Part shown: positions 1 through 5,060 of the stretch, in pieces | Layout: the number at the start of each line of letters is the position of its first letter | Position numbering within the stretch: position 1 is the stretch's first letter | From: Methanosarcinaceae archaeon | Lineage (GTDB): Archaea; Halobacteriota; Methanosarcinia; Methanosarcinales; Methanosarcinaceae | Direction of reading: 5' to 3' | Length of the DNA stretch: 5,060 nucleotides | Assembly (NCBI GenBank): GCA_016926455.1 | Contig: JAFGOO010000127.1 | Coordinates: forward strand, 1-5,060 | Program-made: the position numbers and the translations under genes | Notes under the pieces: generated by a model | Databases searched by the model: none | What the model was told of the DNA's origin: nothing | The model's input: only the letters and a program-made list of their open reading frames with translations

Positions 1-29
1 GCCCAAATATCAAGGATTTCTACAGAGCC
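1..29. repeat. Left copy of a 29-bp perfect inverted repeat (probable IS terminus)
   Basis: These 29 bases are the exact reverse complement of 4974-5002. Read on the minus strand, the copy begins GGCTCTGTAGAAATCC and runs out of the window. The match stops at base 30 (a, against c at 4973 where t would be needed), and it may continue to the left of base 1. A GG-starting end of the pattern GGC-CTGT-GAAA resembles ends known from IS5-group (IS903-like) and IS6-group elements. That is resemblance from memory, not a database match. If GG is the outer tip, the element lies to the left and its edge is at base 29. Confidence 0.75.
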
Positions 30-39
30 AAAAAAGAGA
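30..39 (-). terminator. Possible T-rich archaeal terminator of the transporter operon
   Basis: On the minus strand this reads CTCTTTTTT, a run of six T about 25 bases after the stop codon of the last permease gene and immediately before the putative IS end. Archaeal RNA polymerase can terminate on oligo-T without a hairpin, and no hairpin is seen here. The position suits an operon end, but a short T run in AT-rich DNA is weak evidence. Confidence 0.35.
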
Positions 40-60
40 TATGAAAACTCAGCACACAAA

Positions 61-1275
61 TTATCCGTGCCTAAGAGCTTCCACAGGATTAAGGTTTGCA
101 GCTTTGTTAGCAGGATACACACCAGCTATCAGTCCAACAAGCACAGATACAAAGAAGCCCAGGAATATAAGATAGAACGGGAATACAGGAGGGATATTCA
201 AAGATACCTCCACAATATAAGATCCGACCAGGCCAAGAAGTGTTCCAAGTATACCTCCGATAACTCCGACTATAATTGACTCTACAATGAAGAGCATAAG
301 AATACCGGATCTCGTAAATCCCAATGATTTCAGCAGACCGATTTCCCGGGTCCTTTCAGTAACAGTAACGAGCATAATGTTCATTATGCCTATGGACCCT
401 ACAATAAGAGCCACAACTGCTACAAGGGTTATCAATATGGTCAGTGAATTTGAAAGAGTATCCAATTGTTCTATAATCTCTGCCTGATTAAAAATGCGGT
501 AAGGTTTTGCATCATCGTTATCCAGATCTCTGGAAGATACACCCAATGACCGTGCAAGACGTTTGTCTACCTCATCAGAGACTTCCCTCACTGATTCGGA
601 ACTTCCGGTATTTGCGGAAAAACCCCCGTAATCAGTCACATTAAGCATCTCGTTCAATGTTGCGATAGGGACGAATATAGTTGAATCACGGTCAGGACCA
701 CCCGTTACAAAGGTATTGTCCTCGCCTTCAAGTATGCCTTTTACCCGGAATTTACGGGTCACACTTGTTCCATCCTGGCGTTTGATAGTTATATCCACAT
801 AATTTTTGATGGAGACATCCTTGTCAAATTTGTCCTCTGCAACATCTTTACCAATAACCGCTACGAATTTGTCTTTATTTGTGAAAAAATTACCATCTTC
901 CACCAGCAGATTGGATATATACTGTGCATCCTCAGACACACCCTGTACATCAACCTGCCTCGTAGTTGATCGATATGTTACGGCTGCTATTTGCTGGTTA
1001 AATGGAGAAACTCCATCTATTCCCGGAGTATTTCGAATGAGTTCCAGTTCACTATCATAGAAAATATTAACATCCTGACTGTATATGATTATAAAATTAG
1101 AACCAAGAGAACCTAACTCATCTGTAAAATACTGGTTGAAACTTGCGCCAAGGGAAACATTTGCCACAACTGCAGCAACACCTATTATGATACCAAGGGC
1201 TGTAAGGGTTGAGCGCAGCTTCGCACTGCTTATACTGCCAAGGGCAATCGTGAATGCATGTCTAAGATCGATCAT
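61..1275 (-). CDS. FtsX/MacB-type ABC transporter permease (second paralogue)
   Basis: This is an integral membrane subunit of an ABC transporter of the MacB/LolC/FtsX class, which couples ATP hydrolysis to extracytoplasmic movement rather than to a classical pore. With the ATG at 1275 it has 404 residues. It has a first membrane helix at about 23-43 (LGIIIGVAAVVANV), a large extracytoplasmic MacB-PCD-like domain at about 44-270, and three C-terminal helices at about 277-303, 325-352 and 366-388. The family motif ERTREIGLLKSLG (308-320) lies in the loop after helix 2, and the C-terminus has the typical GVYPA...NPVEALR ending. A GTG at 1281 would overlap the upstream stop as GTGA, but it abuts the ribosome binding site, so ATG 1275 is preferred. 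That start also makes the protein exactly as long as its upstream paralogue (404 aa, gapless, about 62% identical). It lies 2 nt after the first permease, so translation is probably coupled. It is probably one half of a permease heterodimer; the substrate is unknown. Confidence 0.93.
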   Translation of the reverse strand: MIDLRHAFTIALGSISSAKLRSTLTALGIIIGVAAVVANVSLGASFNQYFTDELGSLGSNFIIIYSQDVNIFYDSELELIRNTPGIDGVSPFNQQIAAVTYRSTTRQVDVQGVSEDAQYISNLLVEDGNFFTNKDKFVAVIGKDVAEDKFDKDVSIKNYVDITIKRQDGTSVTRKFRVKGILEGEDNTFVTGGPDRDSTIFVPIATLNEMLNVTDYGGFSANTGSSESVREVSDEVDKRLARSLGVSSRDLDNDDAKPYRIFNQAEIIEQLDTLSNSLTILITLVAVVALIVGSIGIMNIMLVTVTERTREIGLLKSLGFTRSGILMLFIVESIIVGVIGGILGTLLGLVGSYIVEVSLNIPPVFPFYLIFLGFFVSVLVGLIAGVYPANKAANLNPVEALRHG

Positions 1276-1277
1276 GA

Positions 1278-2492
1278 TCACTCCTTCCTCAAAGCTTCAA
1301 CCGGATCCATACGCGCAGCCTTCCTCGCTGGATAGACACCTGCCACGAGCCCCACAAGAAGAGATACAAAAAAACCGAGGAATATAAGGTTTAGAGGAAA
1401 TATGTTTGGAAGGTCAAGAAAGCTATTTGCTATCGTAGCTGCCCCAATTCCAAGAGCAGTACCAAATATTCCACCAATGAGACCTACTATCATTGATTCG
1501 ATTATGAAGAGAGAAAGAACGTCTTTTTCGTTGAATCCAAGAGATTTCAACAGGCCTATCTCCCGGGTCCTTTCCGCAACTGTCACAAGCATAATGTTCA
1601 TGATCCCAATTGAACCCACTAACAATGAAATAAGAGCAACAGATGTCAGAAGCGATGTAAGAGCTGAAGAAAGCTGATTGGTTTGTTCCAGGATCTCTAT
1701 CTGGTCAAAGACAACATAGGGTTTTGCGTCATCATTGTCCAGATCCCTGCTCGAAACTCCTAAACTGCGTGCAAGGCGTCTGTCTATCTCATCACCAGTC
1801 TCCCGGACGATCTCCAAGCTCTGGGCCTTTACGAAAAAACCTCCATAATCATCCCTGTCAAGTATCTCATTCATCGTGTCTATTGGAATGAAGATACGAA
1901 CTTCTGACTCCACCCCTGTTTGTGCAAAAGTTGTTCCAGGGTCCTGAATTACCCCTTTGACAATGAAGGATTGGGTAACAACACCACCATCCTCTCTTCT
2001 GAACGTAATATCGATAGGATTCTTGATAGATATATTCTTATCAAACTTTTCATAGGCAACATCAGCACCTAATACTGCAACATAGCGGTCCTTATCTGTG
2101 AGAAATGTTCCCGAATCAAGATTAAAGTTCGCCACTTCACCGTAGTCCTCTGTAACACCCTGGATATCGATCTGCCTTGAGACAGACATGTAAGTAACCT
2201 TTGCCATCTGCTGGTTTATGGGAGAAACACCATCCACTCCTGGAGTATTACGAATAATTTCCAGCTCTTTATCGAAGAATACATCAATATTCTGGCTGTA
2301 AATTACAATAAAATTAGAGCCCACCGCCCCTATCTCGTCATTGAAATACTGAGTAAAACTGGCTCCCAGCGAAACATTAGCTATCACTGCTGCTACACCT
2401 ATGATTATTCCCAGGGTAGTGAGAGCAGACCTGAGTTTGGAACTGCCGATGCTACCCAGTGAGATCCTTATAGCCTGAGACAGACTTAACAT
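1278..2492 (-). CDS. FtsX/MacB-type ABC transporter permease (first paralogue)
   Basis: This is a permease of the MacB/LolC/FtsX class with 404 residues from the ATG at 2492. The order is: a cytoplasmic N-terminus; membrane helix at about 23-43; an extracytoplasmic domain at about 44-270 that keeps the family's ...RNTPGVDGVSP... start; then three helices at about 277-303, 325-352 and 366-388. ERTREIGLLKSLG (308-320) and a GVYPARKAARMDPVEALR ending are both present. The reading frame is open 19 codons further up to an ATG at 2549. That extension would overlap the end of the preceding gene by 43 nt and does not look like permease sequence, whereas ATG 2492 gives gapless alignment with the paralogue from residue 1. 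The start is 14 nt after the preceding stop. Aligned residue by residue with the downstream paralogue, about 252 of 404 positions are identical (hand count). Likely partner: the downstream permease, with the operon ATPase as motor. Confidence 0.93.
   Translation of the reverse strand: MLSLSQAIRISLGSIGSSKLRSALTTLGIIIGVAAVIANVSLGASFTQYFNDEIGAVGSNFIVIYSQNIDVFFDKELEIIRNTPGVDGVSPINQQMAKVTYMSVSRQIDIQGVTEDYGEVANFNLDSGTFLTDKDRYVAVLGADVAYEKFDKNISIKNPIDITFRREDGGVVTQSFIVKGVIQDPGTTFAQTGVESEVRIFIPIDTMNEILDRDDYGGFFVKAQSLEIVRETGDEIDRRLARSLGVSSRDLDNDDAKPYVVFDQIEILEQTNQLSSALTSLLTSVALISLLVGSIGIMNIMLVTVAERTREIGLLKSLGFNEKDVLSLFIIESMIVGLIGGIFGTALGIGAATIANSFLDLPNIFPLNLIFLGFFVSLLVGLVAGVYPARKAARMDPVEALRKE
1281..1286 (-). 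promoter_or_regulatory. Ribosome binding site that decides the start of the last permease gene
   Basis: The minus strand reads AAGGAG-TGATC-ATG, with 5 nt between GGAG and the ATG at 1275. The match extends into the TGATC part of the archaeal anti-SD complement (GGAGGTGATC). The alternative GTG at 1281 directly overlaps the GGAG core and would leave no spacing. The site lies inside the end of the upstream permease gene. Confidence 0.75.
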
Positions 2493-2500
2493 ACAAAGTG

Positions 2501-2504
2501 ACCT
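2501..2504 (-). promoter_or_regulatory. Ribosome binding site supporting the internal start at 2492
   Basis: The minus strand reads AGGT followed by CACTTTGT and ATG (8-nt spacing), in the short gap after the stop of the secreted-protein gene. The core is only four bases. It nevertheless favours ATG 2492 over the in-frame ATG at 2549, which lies inside the preceding gene. Confidence 0.55.
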
Positions 2505-2506
2505 GG

Positions 2507-3739
2507 TTACTGTTTTTCCATTCTGCGCTTGTATAGGATGTAAGCACATGCACCCACAACGATCAGGAGAAGCACTACTATGTAGATACCTGAACCACTG
2601 TCATTTTCAACTACATTGTGCTTCAATTGGCGAGTATCGACCTGTTGCGTATGTTCATTCAGGCCATTCCTGAAATCTGCATTGATGACGATATCAGCAG
2701 GAAATGACAAATCTTCTGAAACAGCTTTTGCGTTGAGCTCAATGGTAAAGAGTTCATCAGGGTCCATGGAACCTATGAAATACTCTGCCGGGGAAAACTC
2801 AATACCTTCAGCTTCAAGTTGGACGCTAACAGATGAGAGCATGTTCGGATGGATGTTAGCAACATCGAATTCGAGTACACCTTCACCATTTTTAAGCACA
2901 AGTGGCTTTGAAGGAATGACCCTGACAGACGAAGAATCCACCTTTATGGGAATCCTCCAGTTGTTATTGTATGAATGTGAACTACCTACAATAGAAAAAT
3001 CGAGATAGTACGTTCCATCTGGAGTCCCTTCATCTACTTCCACGTTGTATGTCAGGTCCACTGATTCACCCGGACCTATGACACCATTTCCATAATAAGT
3101 GTCTGTGGTAACTTTGATTCCTTCAACACCATCAAGAGATGCAGATTGTATTCTTGCATTGGTGTCATACTGCTCTTCGTCAATAGTTATGGAGTAATCA
3201 GTGGCACTGTTCTGAAGTGTGAATGAAACTGTACCTTCATCCCCAGGCATGAAAACCTCAGGTTCTTTTACAGTTTTTCCTGAAAGCTGTATGGTTCCCT
3301 TACTGTCGAAACTGTCAGAACCAACCCTTATCTCAAATTCCTTCTTGACCCAGATACCACTGTTGTCTTCCTGATACCATACTTCAAAAGTACCGGTACC
3401 CTGTTTTGCTGCTGGGTCCGTAAATAGCCTGAATTCTTCAACAGCAGCATTATCAGGAGTGAGTATTCCTATATTGACCTGTGAATTTGTGCTACTATCT
3501 ATGGAAAACGGGTAATCAGGAACCATTCTTAAGGAGAGACCTTTTGCCTTTGCATACCCCAGGTTCTCCAATTTGACCCATACGCTCACATATTCCCCTA
3601 TCTCTGCAGGGATCGGGTCGTACTTAAGAATACTCAGCCTAAGGTCTGCGCCATCTGTAGCAGATGCGTTCAATGGTACCATAAGTGATGCAATTAATAC
3701 TATTAACATAATGAAAAAAGGTTTATTTTTCCCAAACAT
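2507..3739 (-). CDS. Secreted, membrane-anchored COG1361/S-layer-like beta-domain protein
   Basis: The protein has 410 residues. It has an N-terminal signal peptide: a short basic start (MFGKNKPFF), a hydrophobic core at about 8-22 and a likely cleavage after ASA near residue 27. The mature part is rich in predicted beta strand and has about three repeats of an immunoglobulin-like fold: about 32-138 (beginning LRLSILKYDPIPAEIGEYVSV, the COG1361/CARDB style), about 145-268 and about 270-370. A single C-terminal membrane helix follows at about 384-403, with a basic tail KRRMEKQ, so the bulk faces outside the cell. COG1361-type proteins are common in methanogens next to LolD/MacB-type transporters; their role is not settled. 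Its place between the ATPase and the permeases suggests an extracytoplasmic partner, perhaps standing in for a MacA-like adaptor, which is inference. It starts 19 nt after the ATPase stop with a strong GGAGG site. Confidence 0.88.
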   Translation of the reverse strand: MFGKNKPFFIMLIVLIASLMVPLNASATDGADLRLSILKYDPIPAEIGEYVSVWVKLENLGYAKAKGLSLRMVPDYPFSIDSSTNSQVNIGILTPDNAAVEEFRLFTDPAAKQGTGTFEVWYQEDNSGIWVKKEFEIRVGSDSFDSKGTIQLSGKTVKEPEVFMPGDEGTVSFTLQNSATDYSITIDEEQYDTNARIQSASLDGVEGIKVTTDTYYGNGVIGPGESVDLTYNVEVDEGTPDGTYYLDFSIVGSSHSYNNNWRIPIKVDSSSVRVIPSKPLVLKNGEGVLEFDVANIHPNMLSSVSVQLEAEGIEFSPAEYFIGSMDPDELFTIELNAKAVSEDLSFPADIVINADFRNGLNEHTQQVDTRQLKHNVVENDSGSGIYIVVLLLIVVGACAYILYKRRMEKQ

Positions 3740-3746
3740 AACCTAT

Positions 3747-3751
3747 CCTCC
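3747..3751 (-). promoter_or_regulatory. Strong Shine-Dalgarno site of the secreted-protein gene
   Basis: GGAGG lies 7 nt before the ATG at 3739, within the 19-nt gap after the ATPase gene. It is the strongest ribosome binding site in the window and could give this subunit a higher translation rate than the ATPase, whose own site is poor. Confidence 0.7.
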
Positions 3752-3758
3752 ATCTTCC

Positions 3759-4472
3759 TCAATTATTACCAATAACTCCGTCTTTCAAATAAACGACCCT
3801 GTCTGCATATTCTGCCAGATCAGGGTCGTGTGTGATCATAACTATTGTCCGTCCTTTTTTATGTAGGTCAGAGAATATTTCCATTACCTCTTCACCGGTC
3901 TTTGAATCCAGATTACCTGTTGGTTCATCTGCAAGAATGAGAGAGGGATCATTAATCAATGCCCTTGCTATTGCAATCCTCTGCTGTTGCCCCCCTGACA
4001 TTTCAGACGGTTTATAATTAATGCGATCAGTAAGCCCAACCATTTCTACAAGTTCCTTCGCTTTTTTTCGGGCATCTACACCCTCTTTCTTATTAGCATA
4101 AGTAGGAAGTTCGACATTCTGGAGAGTTGTAAGTCGTGGAACAAGATTGAAAGTCTGGAAAACAAAACCTATCTCAAGACCCCTTAGTTTTGCAAGTTCG
4201 AGATCTGAGAGTGTGTTCACATCCTTACCCATGACAATTACCTGACCACAATTTGGCCTGTCCAGACAACCTATCATATTCATCAATGTGCTTTTACCCG
4301 AACCAGAAGGACCCATTATAGCAACGAACTCACCCTGCTTGACACTAAGATTTATACTTTTGAGTATCGGTACATCCATATCCCCTACATGGTAATTCTT
4401 ACAGAGATTAACAAGTTCAATTACGTGAACATCATCCCGTTTCGGTGGACTGTTGTTATTATTCCTAACCAT
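3759..4472 (-). CDS. ABC transporter ATP-binding protein (LolD/MacB-type)
   Basis: This is the cytoplasmic ATPase of the operon's transporter, with 237 residues, the usual length for a stand-alone LolD-type subunit. All the catalytic elements are visible: Walker A GPSGSGKST at 54-62, the Q-loop with Q106 in FVFQTFNL, the signature MSGGQQQR at 158-165 (M in place of the usual L), Walker B LILADE at 178-183 followed by PTGNLD, and the switch histidine H215 in ITHD. The GSGKSTLMNMIGCLDRP and RLTTLQNVELP stretches are typical of the family that works with FtsX/MacB permeases (COG1136). The protein has an unusual polar start of about 17 residues (MVRNNNNSPPKRDD) before the point where homologues normally begin. 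No ATG, GTG or TTG offers a better start there. Only a weak GGGG site, 8 nt upstream, precedes the ATG. It is the first gene of the four-gene transporter operon. Confidence 0.95.
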   Translation of the reverse strand: MVRNNNNSPPKRDDVHVIELVNLCKNYHVGDMDVPILKSINLSVKQGEFVAIMGPSGSGKSTLMNMIGCLDRPNCGQVIVMGKDVNTLSDLELAKLRGLEIGFVFQTFNLVPRLTTLQNVELPTYANKKEGVDARKKAKELVEMVGLTDRINYKPSEMSGGQQQRIAIARALINDPSLILADEPTGNLDSKTGEEVMEIFSDLHKKGRTIVMITHDPDLAEYADRVVYLKDGVIGNN

Positions 4473-4552
4473 AATTTATTCCCCGAGGTTAAACATACTT
4501 ACATAACCATAGCATGATGTTAATAGTAATGAGATTGTCGGAAAAGCCTCCA

Positions 4553-4562
4553 AACATATACA
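4553..4562 (-). promoter_or_regulatory. Possible TATA box of the transporter operon
   Basis: In the 92-bp gap between the recombinase fragment and the ATPase gene, the minus strand reads TTTGTATATG about 80 bases before the ATPase ATG. Initiation about 25 bases downstream would leave a leader of roughly 55-60 nt, which is common in methanogens. No clear BRE or terminator of the preceding gene is seen, so the operon could also be read through from upstream. Confidence 0.3.
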
Positions 4563-4564
4563 AA

Positions 4565-4861
4565 TTACTCACTCAGTCTCTTTTCATCCTCAAGGTAAAA
4601 CAGGAATCTTTCAAGGTCCTCGTGGTCAAACTCTTCCAGAGGTTTATCAAAACCCAGTTCTTTGAGAGTCCGATACATCCTTGTGGTGTAGTTCACGTAC
4701 CAGGCAAGAGTACTCTTTGCAAGGCCTTCCCTACGGAGAGATCTAAAAAAGGCTTCAAGTTTCTCCCTGTCTGTAGGCTCAATAGATGCCCGGTTAAATC
4801 TCTCTACTGGATGAGAAAATGCGTTGTCCATACTATGAATATCATCAACATTGCGAGTCAT
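4565..4861 (-). CDS. Short protein: N-terminal SAM-like domain of a tyrosine recombinase (truncated)
   Basis: The protein has 98 residues from the ATG at 4861 (an in-frame TTG sits just upstream at 4864). Residues about 29-96 look like the core-binding, SAM-like N-terminal domain of XerC/D and phage-type integrases: DREKLEAFFRSLRREGLAKSTLAWYVNYTTRMYRTLKELG, then FDKPLEEFDHEDLERFLFYLEDEK. This helical domain grips DNA. The catalytic domain with its R-H-R-Y residues is wholly absent. The frame stops at 4565, just where the domain would end (RLSE-stop). None of the three frames between 4564 and the ATPase gene restores integrase sequence, so a simple frameshift does not explain the loss. It is either a decayed integrase left by a deletion or a free-standing DNA-binding domain. 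The ATG has no Shine-Dalgarno site but has a TATA-like box at leaderless distance. Family call fairly sure; function unknown. Confidence 0.75.
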   Translation of the reverse strand: MTRNVDDIHSMDNAFSHPVERFNRASIEPTDREKLEAFFRSLRREGLAKSTLAWYVNYTTRMYRTLKELGFDKPLEEFDHEDLERFLFYLEDEKRLSE

Positions 4862-4870
4862 CAATATATA

Positions 4871-4897
4871 AAAAGTGTTTTAGGTTTATACACTTTT
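4871..4897 (-). promoter_or_regulatory. Promoter with TATA box inside an 8-bp palindrome (operator candidate)
   Basis: On the minus strand AAAAGTGT and ACACTTTT form a perfect 8-bp inverted repeat around an 11-base centre. The TATA-like GTATAAAC (about 4884-4891) straddles the first arm, and the purine-rich CAAAAG before it could be a BRE. The box centre is about 25 bases from the ATG at 4861, the distance expected for a leaderless transcript, which fits the lack of a ribosome binding site. A palindrome over the TATA/BRE is where an archaeal repressor would act; this is inference. A second T/A-rich box (TTTTTATATATTG) touches the ATG itself. Confidence 0.45.
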
Positions 4898-4943
4898 GGA
4901 GTATAGACCCGGCTGGTGTATTGCAAACTTTATTGTAATCCCA

Positions 4944-4963
4944 TTTTAATATGACCATTAAAA
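4944..4963. repeat. Short AT-rich inverted repeat
   Basis: TTTTAAT and ATTAAAA form a perfect 7-bp inverted repeat with a 6-base centre (atgacc). It lies between the right IS end and the promoter of the recombinase fragment. It could be a regulator site or a chance palindrome in AT-rich DNA; nothing in the sequence decides. Confidence 0.3.
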
Positions 4964-4973
4964 CTTGATTTTC

Positions 4974-5002
4974 GGCTCTGTAGAAATCCTTGATATTTGG
5001 GC
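4974..5002. repeat. Right copy of the 29-bp perfect inverted repeat (probable IS terminus)
   Basis: This is the exact reverse complement of bases 1-29 and begins GGCTCTGTAGAAATCC on the plus strand. With GG as the outer tip, the element it bounds begins at 4974 and runs rightward out of the window. The two copies are therefore mirror images with the gene cluster between them. Confidence 0.75.
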
Positions 5003-5060
5003 ATAAATGGAAGTTAACAATAATTCATAAAGTACTTGATGTTATTGAATATATTTGCTA
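4974..5060 (+). mobile_element. Edge of a probable insertion sequence, body outside the window
   Basis: The terminus at 4974-5002 is followed by 58 more bases. One plus-strand frame is open from after the TAG at 4981 to the window end. It could start at TTG 4990 and reads IFGHKWKLTIIHKVLDVIEY, which might be the start of a transposase. This is too short to assign to a family. No ribosome binding site is clear. The call rests mainly on the matching repeat at the other window edge. Confidence 0.4.

Noticed and set aside
1278..2549. Longer form of the first permease starting at ATG 2549 (423 residues)
   Set aside because: The extra N-terminus is the out-of-frame tail of the secreted-protein gene, has no ribosome binding site of its own, and breaks the exact equal-length alignment with the paralogue.
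2616..3008. Plus-strand open frame of 130 codons opposite the secreted-protein gene
   Set aside because: It is antisense to a well-supported coding sequence; the Ser/Cys-rich low-complexity product is typical of a shadow frame, and no start signal is seen.
4466..4491. Hairpin TAACC/GGTTA around the ATPase start codon as a translational switch
   Set aside because: There are only five base pairs with a 16-base loop, so it is easily a chance match and not a supportable riboswitch.
4473..4564. Frameshifted remainder of the recombinase catalytic domain
   Set aside because: All three minus-strand frames were read by eye; none gives integrase-like sequence, and the spacer is far too short for the catalytic domain.
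4514..4906. Plus-strand open frame of 130 codons
   Set aside because: It runs antisense across the recombinase-domain gene and its promoter palindrome, shows no recognisable domain, and is explained as a shadow of the real minus-strand gene.
30..4973. The whole segment as a single transposon bounded by the 29-bp repeats
   Set aside because: IS ends normally read GG... inward, and here they read outward. The bases next to the two repeats (aaaaaagag and tgattttc) show no matching target-site duplication. Flanking by two IS copies fits better.

Overview
The window looks like chromosomal DNA of a methanogenic archaeon, most likely of the Methanosarcinales (a Methanolobus/Methanococcoides-like genome). 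This assignment is inference. It rests on four points: moderate to low GC; Shine-Dalgarno sites of the GGAGGTGATC type; a TATA box placed for a leaderless transcript; and a locus pairing a lipoprotein-release/MacB-type ABC transporter with a COG1361 (S-layer-like) secreted protein, an arrangement I associate with this group.

Everything recognisable is on the minus strand, so transcription runs from high to low coordinates. At 4861-4565 there is a short gene carrying only the SAM-like, DNA-binding N-terminal domain of a tyrosine recombinase. After a 92-bp spacer follows a tight four-gene operon: an ABC ATPase (4472-3759), a secreted, single-pass membrane-anchored beta-domain protein (3739-2507), and two paralogous FtsX/MacB-type permeases (2492-1278 and 1275-61). 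Gaps between the four genes are 19, 14 and 2 nt. The two permeases, with starts set by their ribosome binding sites, are both exactly 404 residues. They align without a gap at about 62% identity (hand count), which points to an old tandem duplication and a likely heterodimeric transporter. The simplest model is one ATPase dimer driving a permease heterodimer, with the membrane-anchored protein as extracytoplasmic partner. The substrate cannot be read from the sequence.

The most striking feature outside the genes is a perfect 29-bp inverted repeat at the two edges of the window (1-29 and 4974-5002). Its sequence (GGCTCTGTAGAAATCC...) has the look of an insertion-sequence terminus. The orientation implies that two IS copies point outward, with the whole locus between them. 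This is visible only as ends, because the IS bodies lie outside the window. The recombinase fragment sits directly beside one of these ends.

Upstream of the recombinase fragment there is a TATA-like box embedded in an 8-bp palindrome, spaced so that transcription would begin at its ATG. No RNA genes, CRISPR arrays or replication origins were seen. No gene-free stretch exceeds 300 bases; the longest (4862-5060) holds the promoter region, two palindromes and the right IS end.
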